A stretch of DNA of 42,934 bases from Caryophanales bacterium UBA4694 (GCA_002404835.1 DHKM01000044.1:254-43187), one strand, 5' to 3'. Shown: positions 9,194 to 18,300, numbered from the stretch's first letter. Translations and numbers: made by a program. The notes: generated from the sequence alone by a model not told the origin.

Positions 9194-9229
9194 AAAAGAC
9201 CTTTTAGGGGAAACTCAAAGGTCTTTTTT
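9194..9229. terminator. Bidirectional terminator
   Basis: An 11-bp stem (AAAAGACCTTT at 9194-9204, AAAGGTCTTTT at 9217-9227) ends in a U-tract on both strands. It lies directly after the ABC exporter stop and overlaps the 3' end of the convergent unknown gene. Confidence 0.8.
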
Positions 9230-9763
9230 CATTCTAGTAAGAACATCTTCAACTATATCATTCATCTTATCAGCAAGCATAATCCAAATTTCCCCTTCAT
9301 ATAAATTTTCATCTTCAGAGACTCTTGAAAAATGTTCGACAAAGAAACCAACGTCATACGGATTTGTCCCAAAGAGTGACACAAATTTTACTGCTACATC
9401 AAATAATTTTCTTTGGAGTTCTGCTTTAGTCCCTTTGTCTCTAAAAACAACGACTTTCCCACCATAATACATTTTTTTGAAGCCCTGTACAGATGGGTAA
9501 TTGTCGTCAAGTCCAGCAAAGGCCTGAAGCACATAGTCGTCTTGTTTTTGAAAGACACAATATTCACCTATATTGTGTTTTTCTACATATTCCCTAACAG
9601 TAGAATCTGACTCGTATTCATCATGAAAAACGTCGGAAAATTCAACAAATTTTCTTTTTTCCATGTTTGTCAAAGGGCGATAATTAGCGATGTTTAACGG
9701 ACTGGCAAAAAAACGGCTACAGACAAAAGTCATTTTAGGCTTTTTTTCAATTAAGATTTCCAT
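9215..9763 (-). CDS. Conserved-looking protein of unknown function
   Basis: I do not recognise this 182-residue protein. It has no signal peptide or membrane segment and looks like a soluble alpha/beta protein with aromatic-rich stretches (NYPSVQGFKKMYYGG, FGTNPYDVGFFVEHFSRV, LYEGEIWIML). The ATG at 9763 has a weak GGAAAG about 10 nt upstream. An internal Met at residue 11 is an alternative start. It lies downstream of trmO on the same strand with a 155-nt gap that holds its own candidate promoter, so it may be transcribed alone. Confidence 0.65.
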   Translation of the reverse strand: MEILIEKKPKMTFVCSRFFASPLNIANYRPLTNMEKRKFVEFSDVFHDEYESDSTVREYVEKHNIGEYCVFQKQDDYVLQAFAGLDDNYPSVQGFKKMYYGGKVVVFRDKGTKAELQRKLFDVAVKFVSLFGTNPYDVGFFVEHFSRVSEDENLYEGEIWIMLADKMNDIVEDVLTRMKKDL

Positions 9764-9873
9764 TTTTGAGTTTTCTTTCCTATAGTGAAAAATAAAACAG
9801 AGTATTATCGAATCGCCAAAAAACTAACTAAAGGTTATACCACCTCCATTCCCTCTGTTCATTTCACACAAAG

Positions 9874-9901
9874 AGTATAACAAAATTTTGATAATAAGCA
9901 A
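9874..9901 (-). promoter_or_regulatory. Candidate promoter upstream of the unknown gene at 9763
   Basis: TTGCTT (9896-9901) and TATACT (9874-9879) are spaced 16 nt on the minus strand. Transcription would start near 9867, giving a leader of about 100 nt that contains a possible 12-codon reading frame beginning at an ATG at 9862. Confidence 0.4.
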
Positions 9902-9918
9902 ACCTTTTTTTGACTTTT

Positions 9919-10632
9919 TTACTTTTTACAAGAACTGGAAATTATTTTTTTCATTTCAAACACATGTAATATATTGTCTTTATCAACTGTAAAGCCAATA
10001 TGATAAGATAGACATTCAAAATAGAAATCACCATTTCTTTTATATCCAGGCCTAGGATCCTGGGATAAAATTTTCTCGATTGAAAATAGTACATTCGTTG
10101 GAATTTTTAATTTTAAAGATTCAGGGATATCCACTTTTAGGCAAATACAATCCGGACTTTTTGCATATCCTTGTAAGGCATCCGGAAAACTATCAGAATA
10201 AGCAAGATATGGTTTAATATCATAAATTGGTGTTCCTGAAACCATATCAGCGCCCAAAACAGAAATTTTAAAAATGCCGTCTAAAGATTCAATGGAAACT
10301 ATTTTTACAACTGAAAATCCCAATGGATTAGGTCTATTTGGGGATCGAGACGCAAAAACACCAACTCGTTGATTACCCCCGAGTTTTGGCGGTCTAATTG
10401 TTGGAGACCACTTATTTTCTTCTTCCATTGAAAATCCCCAAATTAAAATCAGGTGTGAAAAGCCCTCCAGTCCTTTCAAGATACCCGGTTTGGAAAATTC
10501 TTTTTCAAAAATAATTTTTCCTATAGTCTCTTTTACAATTCCAGCTTGACGAGGTATCCCGAATTTTTCTGGGAATTCTGTTTCAATATGTGCAATCGGT
10601 TTTAGGACCAAATGGTTAAAATCACGTTTCAT
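9919..10632 (-). CDS. trmO: tRNA (t6A37) N6-methyltransferase TrmO-like
   Basis: TrmO uses S-adenosylmethionine to methylate N6-threonylcarbamoyladenosine at tRNA position 37, giving m6t6A. The 237-residue protein matches the usual length of about 235 and carries the UPF0066 signature VGVFASRSPNRPNPLGFSVV near residues 85-104, with the GTPIYDIKPYLAYSDS segment after it. The ATG at 10632 follows AAGGAGG. An upstream in-frame Met 19 codons earlier is less likely. It is divergent from dut, 56 nt away. Its substrate modification starts with TsaC, also encoded in this window. Confidence 0.9.
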   Translation of the reverse strand: MKRDFNHLVLKPIAHIETEFPEKFGIPRQAGIVKETIGKIIFEKEFSKPGILKGLEGFSHLILIWGFSMEEENKWSPTIRPPKLGGNQRVGVFASRSPNRPNPLGFSVVKIVSIESLDGIFKISVLGADMVSGTPIYDIKPYLAYSDSFPDALQGYAKSPDCICLKVDIPESLKLKIPTNVLFSIEKILSQDPRPGYKRNGDFYFECLSYHIGFTVDKDNILHVFEMKKIISSSCKK

Positions 10633-10688
10633 AAAGTGGTCTTTCCTCCTTGTGATTTGTATAATAATTCCATTAAGGAGAAATTTCA

Positions 10689-11129
10689 ATGAGACAATTC
10701 TTTGTATGTAAAGGTTTTGAACATATGAACGTTACTCTTCCAAAAAGAAGCACGAAATTCAGCGCTGGATATGATTTTAGATCCTTGGAAAACTACATCT
10801 TGAAGCCCGGGGAAGCACATATTTTCAAAACTGGTGTAAAAGCAAAAATGAATGAAGATGACGTTTTACTGATATTTATCAGAAGTTCGCTTGCCATTAA
10901 ATATGGTCTATCCCTTTCAAATTCCGTGGCGGTTATAGATGCCGACTATTTCTCCAATCCAGCAAATGACGGTCATATTATGATTGCTATAAGAAATAAT
11001 TCCTTAACACCTGTAGAAATCAAAGTTTCAGACAAAATCGCCCAAGGCATTTTTGTAAAATACGAACGAACGGAAGATGATTCTTGTCTTCAACGACGAA
11101 CCGGTGGTACAGGATCAACCGGAAGATAA
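10689..11129 (+). CDS. dut: dUTP pyrophosphatase (dUTPase)
   Basis: The trimeric enzyme hydrolyses dUTP to dUMP and pyrophosphate, keeping uracil out of DNA and feeding dTMP synthesis. The 146-residue protein shows the five family motifs in order: AGYDF near 27, IRSSLA near 63 (RSSLA where many have RSGLA), VAVIDADYF near 84, KIAQGIF near 120, and the C-terminal P-loop-like RRTGGTGSTGR. The motif 3 Asp that activates water is present. An AAGGAG site precedes the ATG. The gene ends one base before the convergent ABC permease stop, so the two transcripts meet with no terminator between them. Confidence 0.9.
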   Translation: MRQFFVCKGFEHMNVTLPKRSTKFSAGYDFRSLENYILKPGEAHIFKTGVKAKMNEDDVLLIFIRSSLAIKYGLSLSNSVAVIDADYFSNPANDGHIMIAIRNNSLTPVEIKVSDKIAQGIFVKYERTEDDSCLQRRTGGTGSTGR

Positions 11130-13652
11130 TCATTCGACACTTTTTAGAGATTCTATCATTTTAATTTTCCTTGTTTTTTGAACCAGAATCAAATTAACAA
11201 CAAACGCAACGATAAATGTCAAAATGAATGAATAAACAAAAGAGATTGGATGAATAAAAACCATATATTCAACAAGCTCAACGATATTCGTATTCAAGAC
11301 CAACTGTAAAAATGGATATCCCAAAATAAAACCGCAAAGAACACCAATAAACGTAAGAACCAAACTTTCTGTCAATAGAGAAAAGGAAATTTCGTATTTG
11401 GAAAAGCCTAAGACTTTTAAAGTAGCTATATCTCTAATCCTTTCTTTAAAATTCATCAAGGAAAGATTGTATAGGACAACAACCGCAAGTAATATGGCAA
11501 AAACTTTTACAGCATTTGTCATAAGTTGAATACTTGAAAGAGCAGAGTCAATCGATTTTTCCCATTCTTTTTTTGTACTTGCAGAACTAACATAGGAAAT
11601 TTGTTTTATTTGCTCTGCAACCTGATCCGGTTTTGCATCTTTTTGCAGTCGTATAGATGCAGAAATATAGAGAAATGAATCTTGAATATCACGGAAGAAA
11701 GCGGAATTCTGATGAACCATAATTCCATGATAAATAAAAGCATCATAAACCAAGCCTATTTTGGCCGTATAACTCACATTATTATATTGGAAAGTAATAG
11801 AATCCCCTTCTTTTGCATTGATAACACGGCTTATTTTTTGTGAGATAGCCACTTCATCCTTTGAGAAATTTAATTTAATGAACTCGCTTTCCTGAGGAAT
11901 AATATAAATATTACTAGAAGTTTGAGGACCTGAATTTTTATACAAATTTGTCTTTGAAGTTATTGATAATTCCATTTTATCAATGCCAGAAATCAAACGA
12001 AAATCATTAAAGACAGTGTCCTGTGAGCGCCCATTGTTAAATGTTACACTGATATCAGCATTTTTATAAAGATCGAGATCATGTTGAATCCCGTAAGAAA
12101 CAGTGTCATTTATTCCAAATCCACATACAAGCAAAGCCGTGCATCCCATAACACCAACTAAAACCATAATGGATTTTGTCTTATTAGCTTTGATATTTCT
12201 CAATCCCATCCGGAAAGATAACATGGAAATTTTCTGCTTTTTGCCAACCATAAACGGTTTAAAATTCATCTTCAATGCTTTAGGTCTCATTGATTCGACG
12301 GGTTTCAATTTTAATTCGTTGTGTAAAACCAAAATTGTGACAAAAACAGTTATCAAAAGAAATACAACAGCTGTAAGAATTCCAGCAAAAAGAGGAAATT
12401 GATATTTCATTTTTGGAAGAGAATAAAGGAGAAGATATTTTTGCCCTAAAATTTTCGGGATTAAAATAGGGCCGATAATTTCTCCCAATAATATGCCAAT
12501 GAATACCATAAACATAGAAATAGAAATGTAATGCCAAACAATGTCCTTATTAGATAATCCAATCGCTTTCATTGTTCCAATCTGGCTTCTTTCTTTTAGA
12601 ATCATCTGAGAAAGTGTAGTCAAAATAACCAATATAGCAACAGCAAAAAAGATAAATGGAAAAACAAAAGTGAATTGCCTTGCCTGGATTACATCATTAT
12701 TCAATGTAACATAAAAAGGCATGTCTTTCTTTTCAGTGATAATAATCAAATTGTTAACATCTTTAGAATTAAAATAAGATTGTATATTTCTTTTCAATAT
12801 AGAAATACGATCTTCATTATGTGCTTTAATTAAATATTGGTTTGGATTAGTTAAGGTATCATTGAAAATCGAAGAAAATCCTAAACTCTTTTTTAACGCA
12901 TCATATATAAAAAAATGGATACTTTTATCATAGTTTTCATCTAAAAGATTCTGAAATGCTTTTTTGAATGCTCTATCGGAAATAAGAGCAACGGAAGAAT
13001 TATATGCTGATTTGGTTATGTTTTCAGGATAGGACATAAAGCCAGTTAATTTTGATGTTAATGATACCGTATCCCCATTCAGCACATTGCTTTTACCTGG
13101 TAAAACAAATTCGTCTAATTTCTTCAATTCTTCTCCAGCATAAGAGGATAGATTAAAAGTATAAGAAATTTCTTGACCTAACTGAAACTTACCAAGCGCT
13201 TCCATGGTATTATCACTTTTCATTTCTTTGTCAAGATAGAAGAACATTCCATTATCATCCGAGTTCATTTTATCAAGATTGCCATATGGTTTTGATATAC
13301 TCGGCTCTTCTTTTGAAACAGCAAGATAAATCGTATGACCTGGTATCTGACAAGGCATATAAAACCTAGAATCAATTGTTTCTTCTGGTCCAAGAAAAGA
13401 TTGAATTTCATCATAATCATCTGGGTCATAATTCTTTGTTGTAACCCATAAGTCTGCAAGATTGCCTTCGTTATAAGCAGTATTGACTTGAGTCTCAAAA
13501 ACATCAGCATTGCTCAACAATCCAACAAAAAGTGTGACGGCAATCGTTCCAATTAAAATCACAGCTAAAAACTGTGTCCAGCTCTTTCGCAAGGTACGTA
13601 AAGTCATTCTGTTCAGGAAATAGAGTGTTGATTTGTTTTTCATTTTTACCAT
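11130..13652 (-). CDS. ABC transporter permease, FtsX/MacB domain type
   Basis: This 840-residue membrane protein is the permease partner of the ATPase encoded directly upstream. It has two FtsX-type modules. A first membrane segment at about 25-46 is followed by an external domain (about 50-325), then a block of membrane segments around 328-445 containing ERSQIGTMKAIGLSNKDI. A fourth segment near 498-518 is followed by a second external domain, and then segments around 715-830 with FKERIRDIATLKVLGFSKYEI. This is the large two-repeat architecture seen in LolCE-like and antimicrobial-peptide or lipoprotein exporters; the substrate cannot be told from sequence. The start overlaps the ATPase stop (ATGGTAA). 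Confidence 0.87.
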   Translation of the reverse strand: MVKMKNKSTLYFLNRMTLRTLRKSWTQFLAVILIGTIAVTLFVGLLSNADVFETQVNTAYNEGNLADLWVTTKNYDPDDYDEIQSFLGPEETIDSRFYMPCQIPGHTIYLAVSKEEPSISKPYGNLDKMNSDDNGMFFYLDKEMKSDNTMEALGKFQLGQEISYTFNLSSYAGEELKKLDEFVLPGKSNVLNGDTVSLTSKLTGFMSYPENITKSAYNSSVALISDRAFKKAFQNLLDENYDKSIHFFIYDALKKSLGFSSIFNDTLTNPNQYLIKAHNEDRISILKRNIQSYFNSKDVNNLIIITEKKDMPFYVTLNNDVIQARQFTFVFPFIFFAVAILVILTTLSQMILKERSQIGTMKAIGLSNKDIVWHYISISMFMVFIGILLGEIIGPILIPKILGQKYLLLYSLPKMKYQFPLFAGILTAVVFLLITVFVTILVLHNELKLKPVESMRPKALKMNFKPFMVGKKQKISMLSFRMGLRNIKANKTKSIMVLVGVMGCTALLVCGFGINDTVSYGIQHDLDLYKNADISVTFNNGRSQDTVFNDFRLISGIDKMELSITSKTNLYKNSGPQTSSNIYIIPQESEFIKLNFSKDEVAISQKISRVINAKEGDSITFQYNNVSYTAKIGLVYDAFIYHGIMVHQNSAFFRDIQDSFLYISASIRLQKDAKPDQVAEQIKQISYVSSASTKKEWEKSIDSALSSIQLMTNAVKVFAILLAVVVLYNLSLMNFKERIRDIATLKVLGFSKYEISFSLLTESLVLTFIGVLCGFILGYPFLQLVLNTNIVELVEYMVFIHPISFVYSFILTFIVAFVVNLILVQKTRKIKMIESLKSVE

Positions 13653-14350
13653 TCTATTTCCTCTGGCTTTTTGATCATATGATTTTCAATGTCAGAAACA
13701 ATTTTTCCATCACTGATGTGAATGACTCTTTTAGCACATTCAGCTATTTTAGAATTATGGGTGACGATTACTACAGTTTTGTGATATTGATTCGAAACAT
13801 CAAAAAGAATTTTTAGAATAGACGCTCCAGTTTTACTATCCAAAGCCCCAGTGGGTTCATCACACAAAAGCAAAAGAGGATTTTTAACGATAGCACGAGC
13901 AATTGCTACTCTTTGCTGTTCCCCTCCAGATAACTGAGAAGGAAAATTGTTTTTTCGTTTTTCTAATCCAACTTTACTAAGAATTTCTTCGCTATCCAAC
14001 GGCGAAAGAGAAACGGATGCAGCTAATTGAACATTTTCCAAAGCGGTAAGATTTGGCATTAGATTATAAAACTGAAACACAAAACCAATTTTTTCTCTGC
14101 GAAATTTTTGAAGCCTTTTATTGTCATAAGAAGCAACGTTTTCATTTCCGATTATATATTGTCCAGAAGTCGGGGTATCCATTCCACCTAAAATATTGAG
14201 CAGAGTACTTTTACCTGCTCCAGAGGCCCCGAGGATAACAACAAAGCTTCCTTCTTCTAAATGGAAGTTGATATCATCCAAAGCTTTTGTTTCATTTTCT
14301 TGGCCCGAGTTATAGATTTTGCTAAGATGTACAACATCAATTTCATTCAT
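13646..14350 (-). CDS. ABC transporter ATP-binding protein (LolD/MacB type)
   Basis: This 234-residue nucleotide-binding subunit powers the FtsX-type permease encoded right after it, with which it overlaps by 7 nt. It has Walker A GASGAGKST near 38-46, a Q-loop in FVFQFYNLMPNLT, signature LSGGEQQRVAIARA near 140, Walker B LLLCDEPTGALDS near 163, and the H-loop in IVTHNS. No good Shine-Dalgarno precedes the ATG, and a TATAAT lies only 15 nt upstream, so the mRNA leader may be very short. Confidence 0.9.
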   Translation of the reverse strand: MNEIDVVHLSKIYNSGQENETKALDDINFHLEEGSFVVILGASGAGKSTLLNILGGMDTPTSGQYIIGNENVASYDNKRLQKFRREKIGFVFQFYNLMPNLTALENVQLAASVSLSPLDSEEILSKVGLEKRKNNFPSQLSGGEQQRVAIARAIVKNPLLLLCDEPTGALDSKTGASILKILFDVSNQYHKTVVIVTHNSKIAECAKRVIHISDGKIVSDIENHMIKKPEEIEW

Positions 14351-14365
14351 AAGAATTACAAGTAC

Positions 14366-14371
14366 ATTATA
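14366..14371 (-). promoter_or_regulatory. Candidate -10 box of the two-gene ABC exporter
   Basis: TATAAT on the minus strand lies 15 nt before the ATG at 14350. No clear -35 hexamer was found at the right distance. If used, the leader would be about 8 nt with no ribosome binding site. Confidence 0.4.
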
Positions 14372-14440
14372 ATGTTATGTGAATGGTTTTGGAAATGATT
14401 TTTCGATATCTTTCCACCATCAGTTCCCAAGGAGAAAATT

Positions 14441-14962
14441 ATGAATGATTTTTTAATTGTCGTAGATATGCAAAAAGATTTTATCGATGGTGCATTACCA
14501 GCCTTTCACGCCAAGGAAATCCTACCTGCTGTCATCGATGAAATACGAAAACGAGACGCCTACCATGTTCTTTTTACTTTGGATACTCATCAAAATGATT
14601 ACTTGGAAACTCAAGAAGGAAAGCATTTGCCAATCAAGCATTGCATAAAAGGCAACCCGGGATATGAACTTTATCCATCGATTGAAAAAGAAGTTAGAAA
14701 TTCTTTGAAAATCGAGAAGCCGACCTTTGCTTCTCTTATATTGATTGATGTGCTGAAAAAAAGGATAAAATCCAAAGAAGATACTATCACTTTAGTTGGA
14801 CTTTGCAGCGATATTTGTGTCCTTGCCAATGCCATTCTGATTAAAACTTATTTTCGCGAAAATCCAATCCGGGTCATTAAAAATGCTGTAAGCGGTGTGA
14901 CCGAAAAATCCAGTCAGGAAGCGCTAGATATCATGAAGTCACTCCAAATTGATATTCTTTAA
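14441..14962 (+). CDS. pncA: Nicotinamidase / isochorismatase-family cysteine hydrolase
   Basis: The likely reaction is hydrolysis of nicotinamide to nicotinate plus ammonia for NAD recycling. The 173-residue protein has the family's catalytic triad positions: Asp9 in VVDMQKDF, Lys93 in IEKPTFAS and Cys126 in GLCSDICV. It also has metal-site residues like those of PncA (Asp48 and His50 in FTLDTH, His67 in LPIKHC). An AAGGAG site precedes the ATG. It is 2 nt upstream of an SDR gene, so both are co-transcribed. A different amidase of the same superfamily cannot be excluded. NAD salvage would fit the NAD-consuming sirtuin encoded elsewhere in the window, but this link is inference. Confidence 0.8.
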   Translation: MNDFLIVVDMQKDFIDGALPAFHAKEILPAVIDEIRKRDAYHVLFTLDTHQNDYLETQEGKHLPIKHCIKGNPGYELYPSIEKEVRNSLKIEKPTFASLILIDVLKKRIKSKEDTITLVGLCSDICVLANAILIKTYFRENPIRVIKNAVSGVTEKSSQEALDIMKSLQIDIL

Positions 14963-14964
14963 TT

Positions 14965-15726
14965 ATGACAGCACTTATTACCGGTGGAACAAGCGGTTTA
15001 GGCAAGGAAATTGCTTTTCAGCTCTCTAATCTTGGCTATGATTTAATTCTTATTTCAAGACATCCAAACGATTTAAATGAAATTTTATCAATAGCAAAAA
15101 CTAAAGTGACATTTTTTGCTTTAGATTTAACCAAAATCGATCAATGTAAGCAATTGCTCGAAAGGACAAAAGACATAGACATCGATTTATTCATCAGCAA
15201 TGCAGGTTTCGGAGATATCGGTTATTTCGATAAGACTTCCTTAAATAAGGAAATCGATATGGTAAAAGTGAATGATATCGCCACACTGATTTTGGTAAAA
15301 AGCTTTTTGATACGCTTTGATAAACGGAAAAGGGGTCGCATTCTGATTACTGCATCTGCAGCCAGTTTTGGTGTGGCTCCTTATATGAACGTTTATTATG
15401 CAAGCAAAGCTTTTGTTTACTCGTTGGCGCATGGATATTATCGAGAATTAAAAGATAGAAAAAGTCCTGTAACGATTTCCGTACTTTGCCCTGGTCCTGT
15501 GAAAACGCGATTCGAACAGACAGGAAATATGAATTTTAATTTCAGGACTTATTCTGCAAGACGCGTTGCGTTTTATACGGTCAAACGTTTTTTAAAAGGA
15601 AAATTTGAAATTGTTCCTGGATGGAAAATGAAAATCGGGCATTTGCTCTCCCATTTAGTTCCAAAAATACTCATCTCCAAGGTTTTAAACAAGCAAGCGG
15701 AAATTAAATCGGAAGAAGCCAAATAG
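14965..15726 (+). CDS. Short-chain dehydrogenase/reductase
   Basis: This is a cytoplasmic NAD(P)-dependent oxidoreductase of unknown substrate. The 253-residue protein is a classical SDR: cofactor motif GGTSGLG (7-13), SNAG (78-81), catalytic Ser near 131 in ITASAAS, and YxxxK at Tyr144-Lys148 in VYYASK, followed by LCPGPVKTRF. The sequence resembles the DltE/YqjQ-like group acting on lipid or ketone substrates. It follows pncA by 2 nt. Its 3' end overlaps the convergent transporter gene by 23 nt. Confidence 0.88.
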   Translation: MTALITGGTSGLGKEIAFQLSNLGYDLILISRHPNDLNEILSIAKTKVTFFALDLTKIDQCKQLLERTKDIDIDLFISNAGFGDIGYFDKTSLNKEIDMVKVNDIATLILVKSFLIRFDKRKRGRILITASAASFGVAPYMNVYYASKAFVYSLAHGYYRELKDRKSPVTISVLCPGPVKTRFEQTGNMNFNFRTYSARRVAFYTVKRFLKGKFEIVPGWKMKIGHLLSHLVPKILISKVLNKQAEIKSEEAK

Positions 15727-16993
15727 TCATGAAGCCGACCGTTGCACTCAAAATCCCTATCATTGCACCATATCTAACAAAGGTAAAGAAGTTTATTTTT
15801 AGTCCTTGTTTTTCAGTGAGATTCAAAAACATAATTCCCGCCAAAGCGCCTATGGGTGTAAGGTATGCAGCCACATTCGATGCCAGGATAGAGGAATAAA
15901 CAGCCGAGAGAGGGGCATTTGTCAAAAGAGAAGAAAAGAATACTGCCATCGGTATGTTGTTGATAAGATTTGCTATAACGAGTCCGGAATAGCCGAAAGA
16001 AAACACAGGATTCCAAGAAAGGAGTATGGTCGCGATTTCCTCGATGAATCCAGAATTCTTCAGAGCCAGAACCACAACAAACATCGAAAGAACAAAAGGA
16101 ATGAGATTCCACGGGAGTCTTTTCAATAAAGGAAACACTTCATTCTTTTTCGTAAAGAAAGAATAAAAGATGACAAAAATGATCAAAGATGAGGCAAAAC
16201 AGAAAGCGATAATCCACATAGGAAAATTCAAATAAGAAGAAATGGAAAGAAGAATCGTACATCCAGCAAGATGAATCAAGCCAACAACAAGGGGAACTTT
16301 CTTCAATTCCACTTTTTCTTCAGGATTTGGCGTTATCGGAGTTTTAAGATCCTTTCTAAAAAGCAGGAAAAGAATAACCAATCCTGTTAAAGATGTCATG
16401 GCAGTCGGTAAAAGCATATCCATAAAATATTCCAAAAATCCCAAGTTAAAAAAACCTGCCAAATAAATGTTTGTTGGGTTTCCGATAATCAGCAAAGAAC
16501 TCCATGTGTTTGCAGCAACAAATTCCATCATTAAATAAGGAAGTGGATGGATTTTATTCTTTTTGCATAAATGACAGAGAAATGGAGTAAATGTCAAGAT
16601 TATTATATCGTTGGATGTAAAAACAGTTAGAAGTGAAATTGCAAAATAAAAACCAAAGAAGAGCACGTACTGATTTTTAGAAAAACGTTTTGCAAAGAAA
16701 GCAGCTAACGCCGAAAAGAACCCAAGTTCATCCAAATAGATAGATAAAGAGGATAAAGAGACAAAAAGAACCAGAATTTTGACTGGGTTTACACTTGAAT
16801 CACTCAAAAAAGACTCTTTTAAATCCGAGAAGGATACACAGCCAAACAAAATAAGGACGATAGCACCGACCATAGCCATAAGCCAAAAAGTCTGGAACTC
16901 CAGCTTTTTTATTTTGATCTTCGGAACAAGCAGGATTGAACCTATGAGGCAAATGATGATGATTAGAGAAAGAATTATTGGCAATAGTTTCAT
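15704..16993 (-). CDS. ArsB/NhaD (SLC13-like) family membrane transporter
   Basis: This 429-residue polytopic inner membrane protein has about 11-12 hydrophobic segments. It shows the two pseudo-symmetric family motifs: LLTVFTSNDIIILTFTP with SSLLIIGNPTNIYLA in the first half and GLVIANLINNIPMAVFF with LTPIGALAGIMFL in the second half. Such transporters carry arsenite, sodium/protons or dicarboxylates; arsenic resistance is unlikely here because no arsR/arsA neighbours exist. It begins 1 nt after the gpsA stop and is probably translated from the same mRNA. Its codon use is clearly more AT-rich than that of gpsA. Confidence 0.82.
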   Translation of the reverse strand: MKLLPIILSLIIIICLIGSILLVPKIKIKKLEFQTFWLMAMVGAIVLILFGCVSFSDLKESFLSDSSVNPVKILVLFVSLSSLSIYLDELGFFSALAAFFAKRFSKNQYVLFFGFYFAISLLTVFTSNDIIILTFTPFLCHLCKKNKIHPLPYLMMEFVAANTWSSLLIIGNPTNIYLAGFFNLGFLEYFMDMLLPTAMTSLTGLVILFLLFRKDLKTPITPNPEEKVELKKVPLVVGLIHLAGCTILLSISSYLNFPMWIIAFCFASSLIIFVIFYSFFTKKNEVFPLLKRLPWNLIPFVLSMFVVVLALKNSGFIEEIATILLSWNPVFSFGYSGLVIANLINNIPMAVFFSSLLTNAPLSAVYSSILASNVAAYLTPIGALAGIMFLNLTEKQGLKINFFTFVRYGAMIGILSATVGFMTIWLLPI

Positions 16994-16994
16994 T

Positions 16995-17990
16995 TTATTC
17001 TGCTTTTAAGCTTCGGTTCATCAGTTGCTTAACGACTTCGGACGGTTTCTTGTCTTCGAAAAGAATTTTGTAGACACTTTCAGTAATGGGTACGGATATA
17101 CCATTTTTCTTTGCTTCTTGATAGATCAATCTTGTAGCCTCTATTCCTTCGACAGTAATGTGATTCGTACGTATGAATTCTTTTGACGAATCTGCTTTTC
17201 CGATTTGCAAGCCTGCAGAAAAATTCCGGGATGTAGTGCTCGAGCAGGTCAAAAACAGATCTCCGATTCCCGTAAGCCCCAAAAACGTTTTCTCTTTGGC
17301 ACCTTTGGAAACTCCGAACCTTGTGATCTCAGCAAGGCCACGGGTAATCAAAGCAGCTCTCGAATTGTTTTCATACCCAAGTCCGGTCAGAATTCCGCTC
17401 GCAATCGCGATTATATTTTTCATTCCGGCTCCGACTTCTGCACCGACGACATCATCCTGAGTATAGACCCGGAAATATTCATTGGAAAAAAGCTGCTGAA
17501 TTTCTTTATTCAATTCGATATGATGTCCCACAGCACAAATGGCCGTGCTTTCTCTTTTTGCCACTTCCTTGGCAAAACTCGGACCCATCAACGAAACGAC
17601 TCCTTTGATTTTATCTTCCGGTACAAGTTTTTCGATCATACTTGTGATTCCTTCAAAGGTAACGGGATCAAATCCTTTAGCAACGTTAACAAGAATCGGA
17701 TTTGTCTTCAAATAAGGGAGAAAATCCTCTATGGCACTGCGTATGCAGTTGGATGGAACCCCAAGAACGACAACTTGAGCCTCTGACATGGCTTTTCGGA
17801 TGTCGGTAGTGCAGACTGCCTTTGGACTCAAAGGCAATTCGTCCAGGTATTTCCGGTTCGTATGAAACCGGTTGATCTCCTCTTCCTGTTCTTTGCTGAT
17901 GGAATAAAGAGTGATATCGTGATGATTATCGGCTAATACTATACTTAGAGCGCTATTCCAGGCTCCTGCTCCAATAAATGTTATTTTCAT
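16995..17990 (-). CDS. gpsA: Glycerol-3-phosphate dehydrogenase [NAD(P)+]
   Basis: The enzyme reduces dihydroxyacetone phosphate to sn-glycerol 3-phosphate, the backbone for membrane phospholipids. The 331-residue protein has the N-terminal Rossmann motif ITFIGAGAWNSAL (the usual GxGxWG has Gly where this has Asn), NVAKGF near 115, GPSFAKEVA near 145 and the C-terminal helical domain with GAGMKNIIAIASGI, SRAALITRGLAE and GLTGIGDLFLTC. The open frame extends 101 codons further upstream to 18293, but that part is AT-rich and unlike the family, so I start at the Met of MKITFIG at 17990. Only a weak AGGA lies just before it, and a TATAAT at 18001-18006 would give an almost leaderless mRNA. Confidence 0.92.
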   Translation of the reverse strand: MKITFIGAGAWNSALSIVLADNHHDITLYSISKEQEEEINRFHTNRKYLDELPLSPKAVCTTDIRKAMSEAQVVVLGVPSNCIRSAIEDFLPYLKTNPILVNVAKGFDPVTFEGITSMIEKLVPEDKIKGVVSLMGPSFAKEVAKRESTAICAVGHHIELNKEIQQLFSNEYFRVYTQDDVVGAEVGAGMKNIIAIASGILTGLGYENNSRAALITRGLAEITRFGVSKGAKEKTFLGLTGIGDLFLTCSSTTSRNFSAGLQIGKADSSKEFIRTNHITVEGIEATRLIYQEAKKNGISVPITESVYKILFEDKKPSEVVKQLMNRSLKAE

Positions 17991-18000
17991 ATCCTGGAAT

Positions 18001-18006
18001 ATTATA
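18001..18006 (-). promoter_or_regulatory. Candidate -10 box of gpsA
   Basis: Perfect TATAAT on the minus strand, 10 nt before the chosen gpsA ATG. No good -35 match was found. Initiation from it would leave a leader of only about 3-4 nt. Confidence 0.35.
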
Positions 18007-18269
18007 TCGGCTATGTGGAAAAAGTCATCTTTTTTTAAATTCCTTTTACAATACAATTGTAAATTTTCTTTTTCGTTTTCTGAAAATAAAACCGGCTTTA
18101 TCTTTAGCAAAGAGGAACTGGCGAAAAAATATTTTTCTATACTTTGGTAATCAAAGGCAATCCATGGTTTACTTATGACAAGGAAGGTTTCCCAAAGAAG
18201 CATTTCAAACAATTTTCGGTGTAGCTTTGAACCATGTGCAAATTTATTTTTTTTCGTCAGTTTCTCGAC

Positions 18270-18275
18270 TATAAT
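18270..18275 (+). promoter_or_regulatory. Candidate -10 box of nrdDG
   Basis: Perfect TATAAT in a T-rich context. The -35 region is only a T-tract, so an activator may be needed. Transcription would begin near 18282, placing the palindrome at 18301 about 20 nt into the transcript. Confidence 0.45.
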
Positions 18276-18300
18276 ACATGTGCTATTTTTCAAAGTAGTG

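Noticed and set aside
17991..18293. N-terminal extension of gpsA by 101 residues
   Set aside because: The extension is AT-rich, unlike any known part of GpsA, and the canonical start MKITFIGAG lies at 17990.
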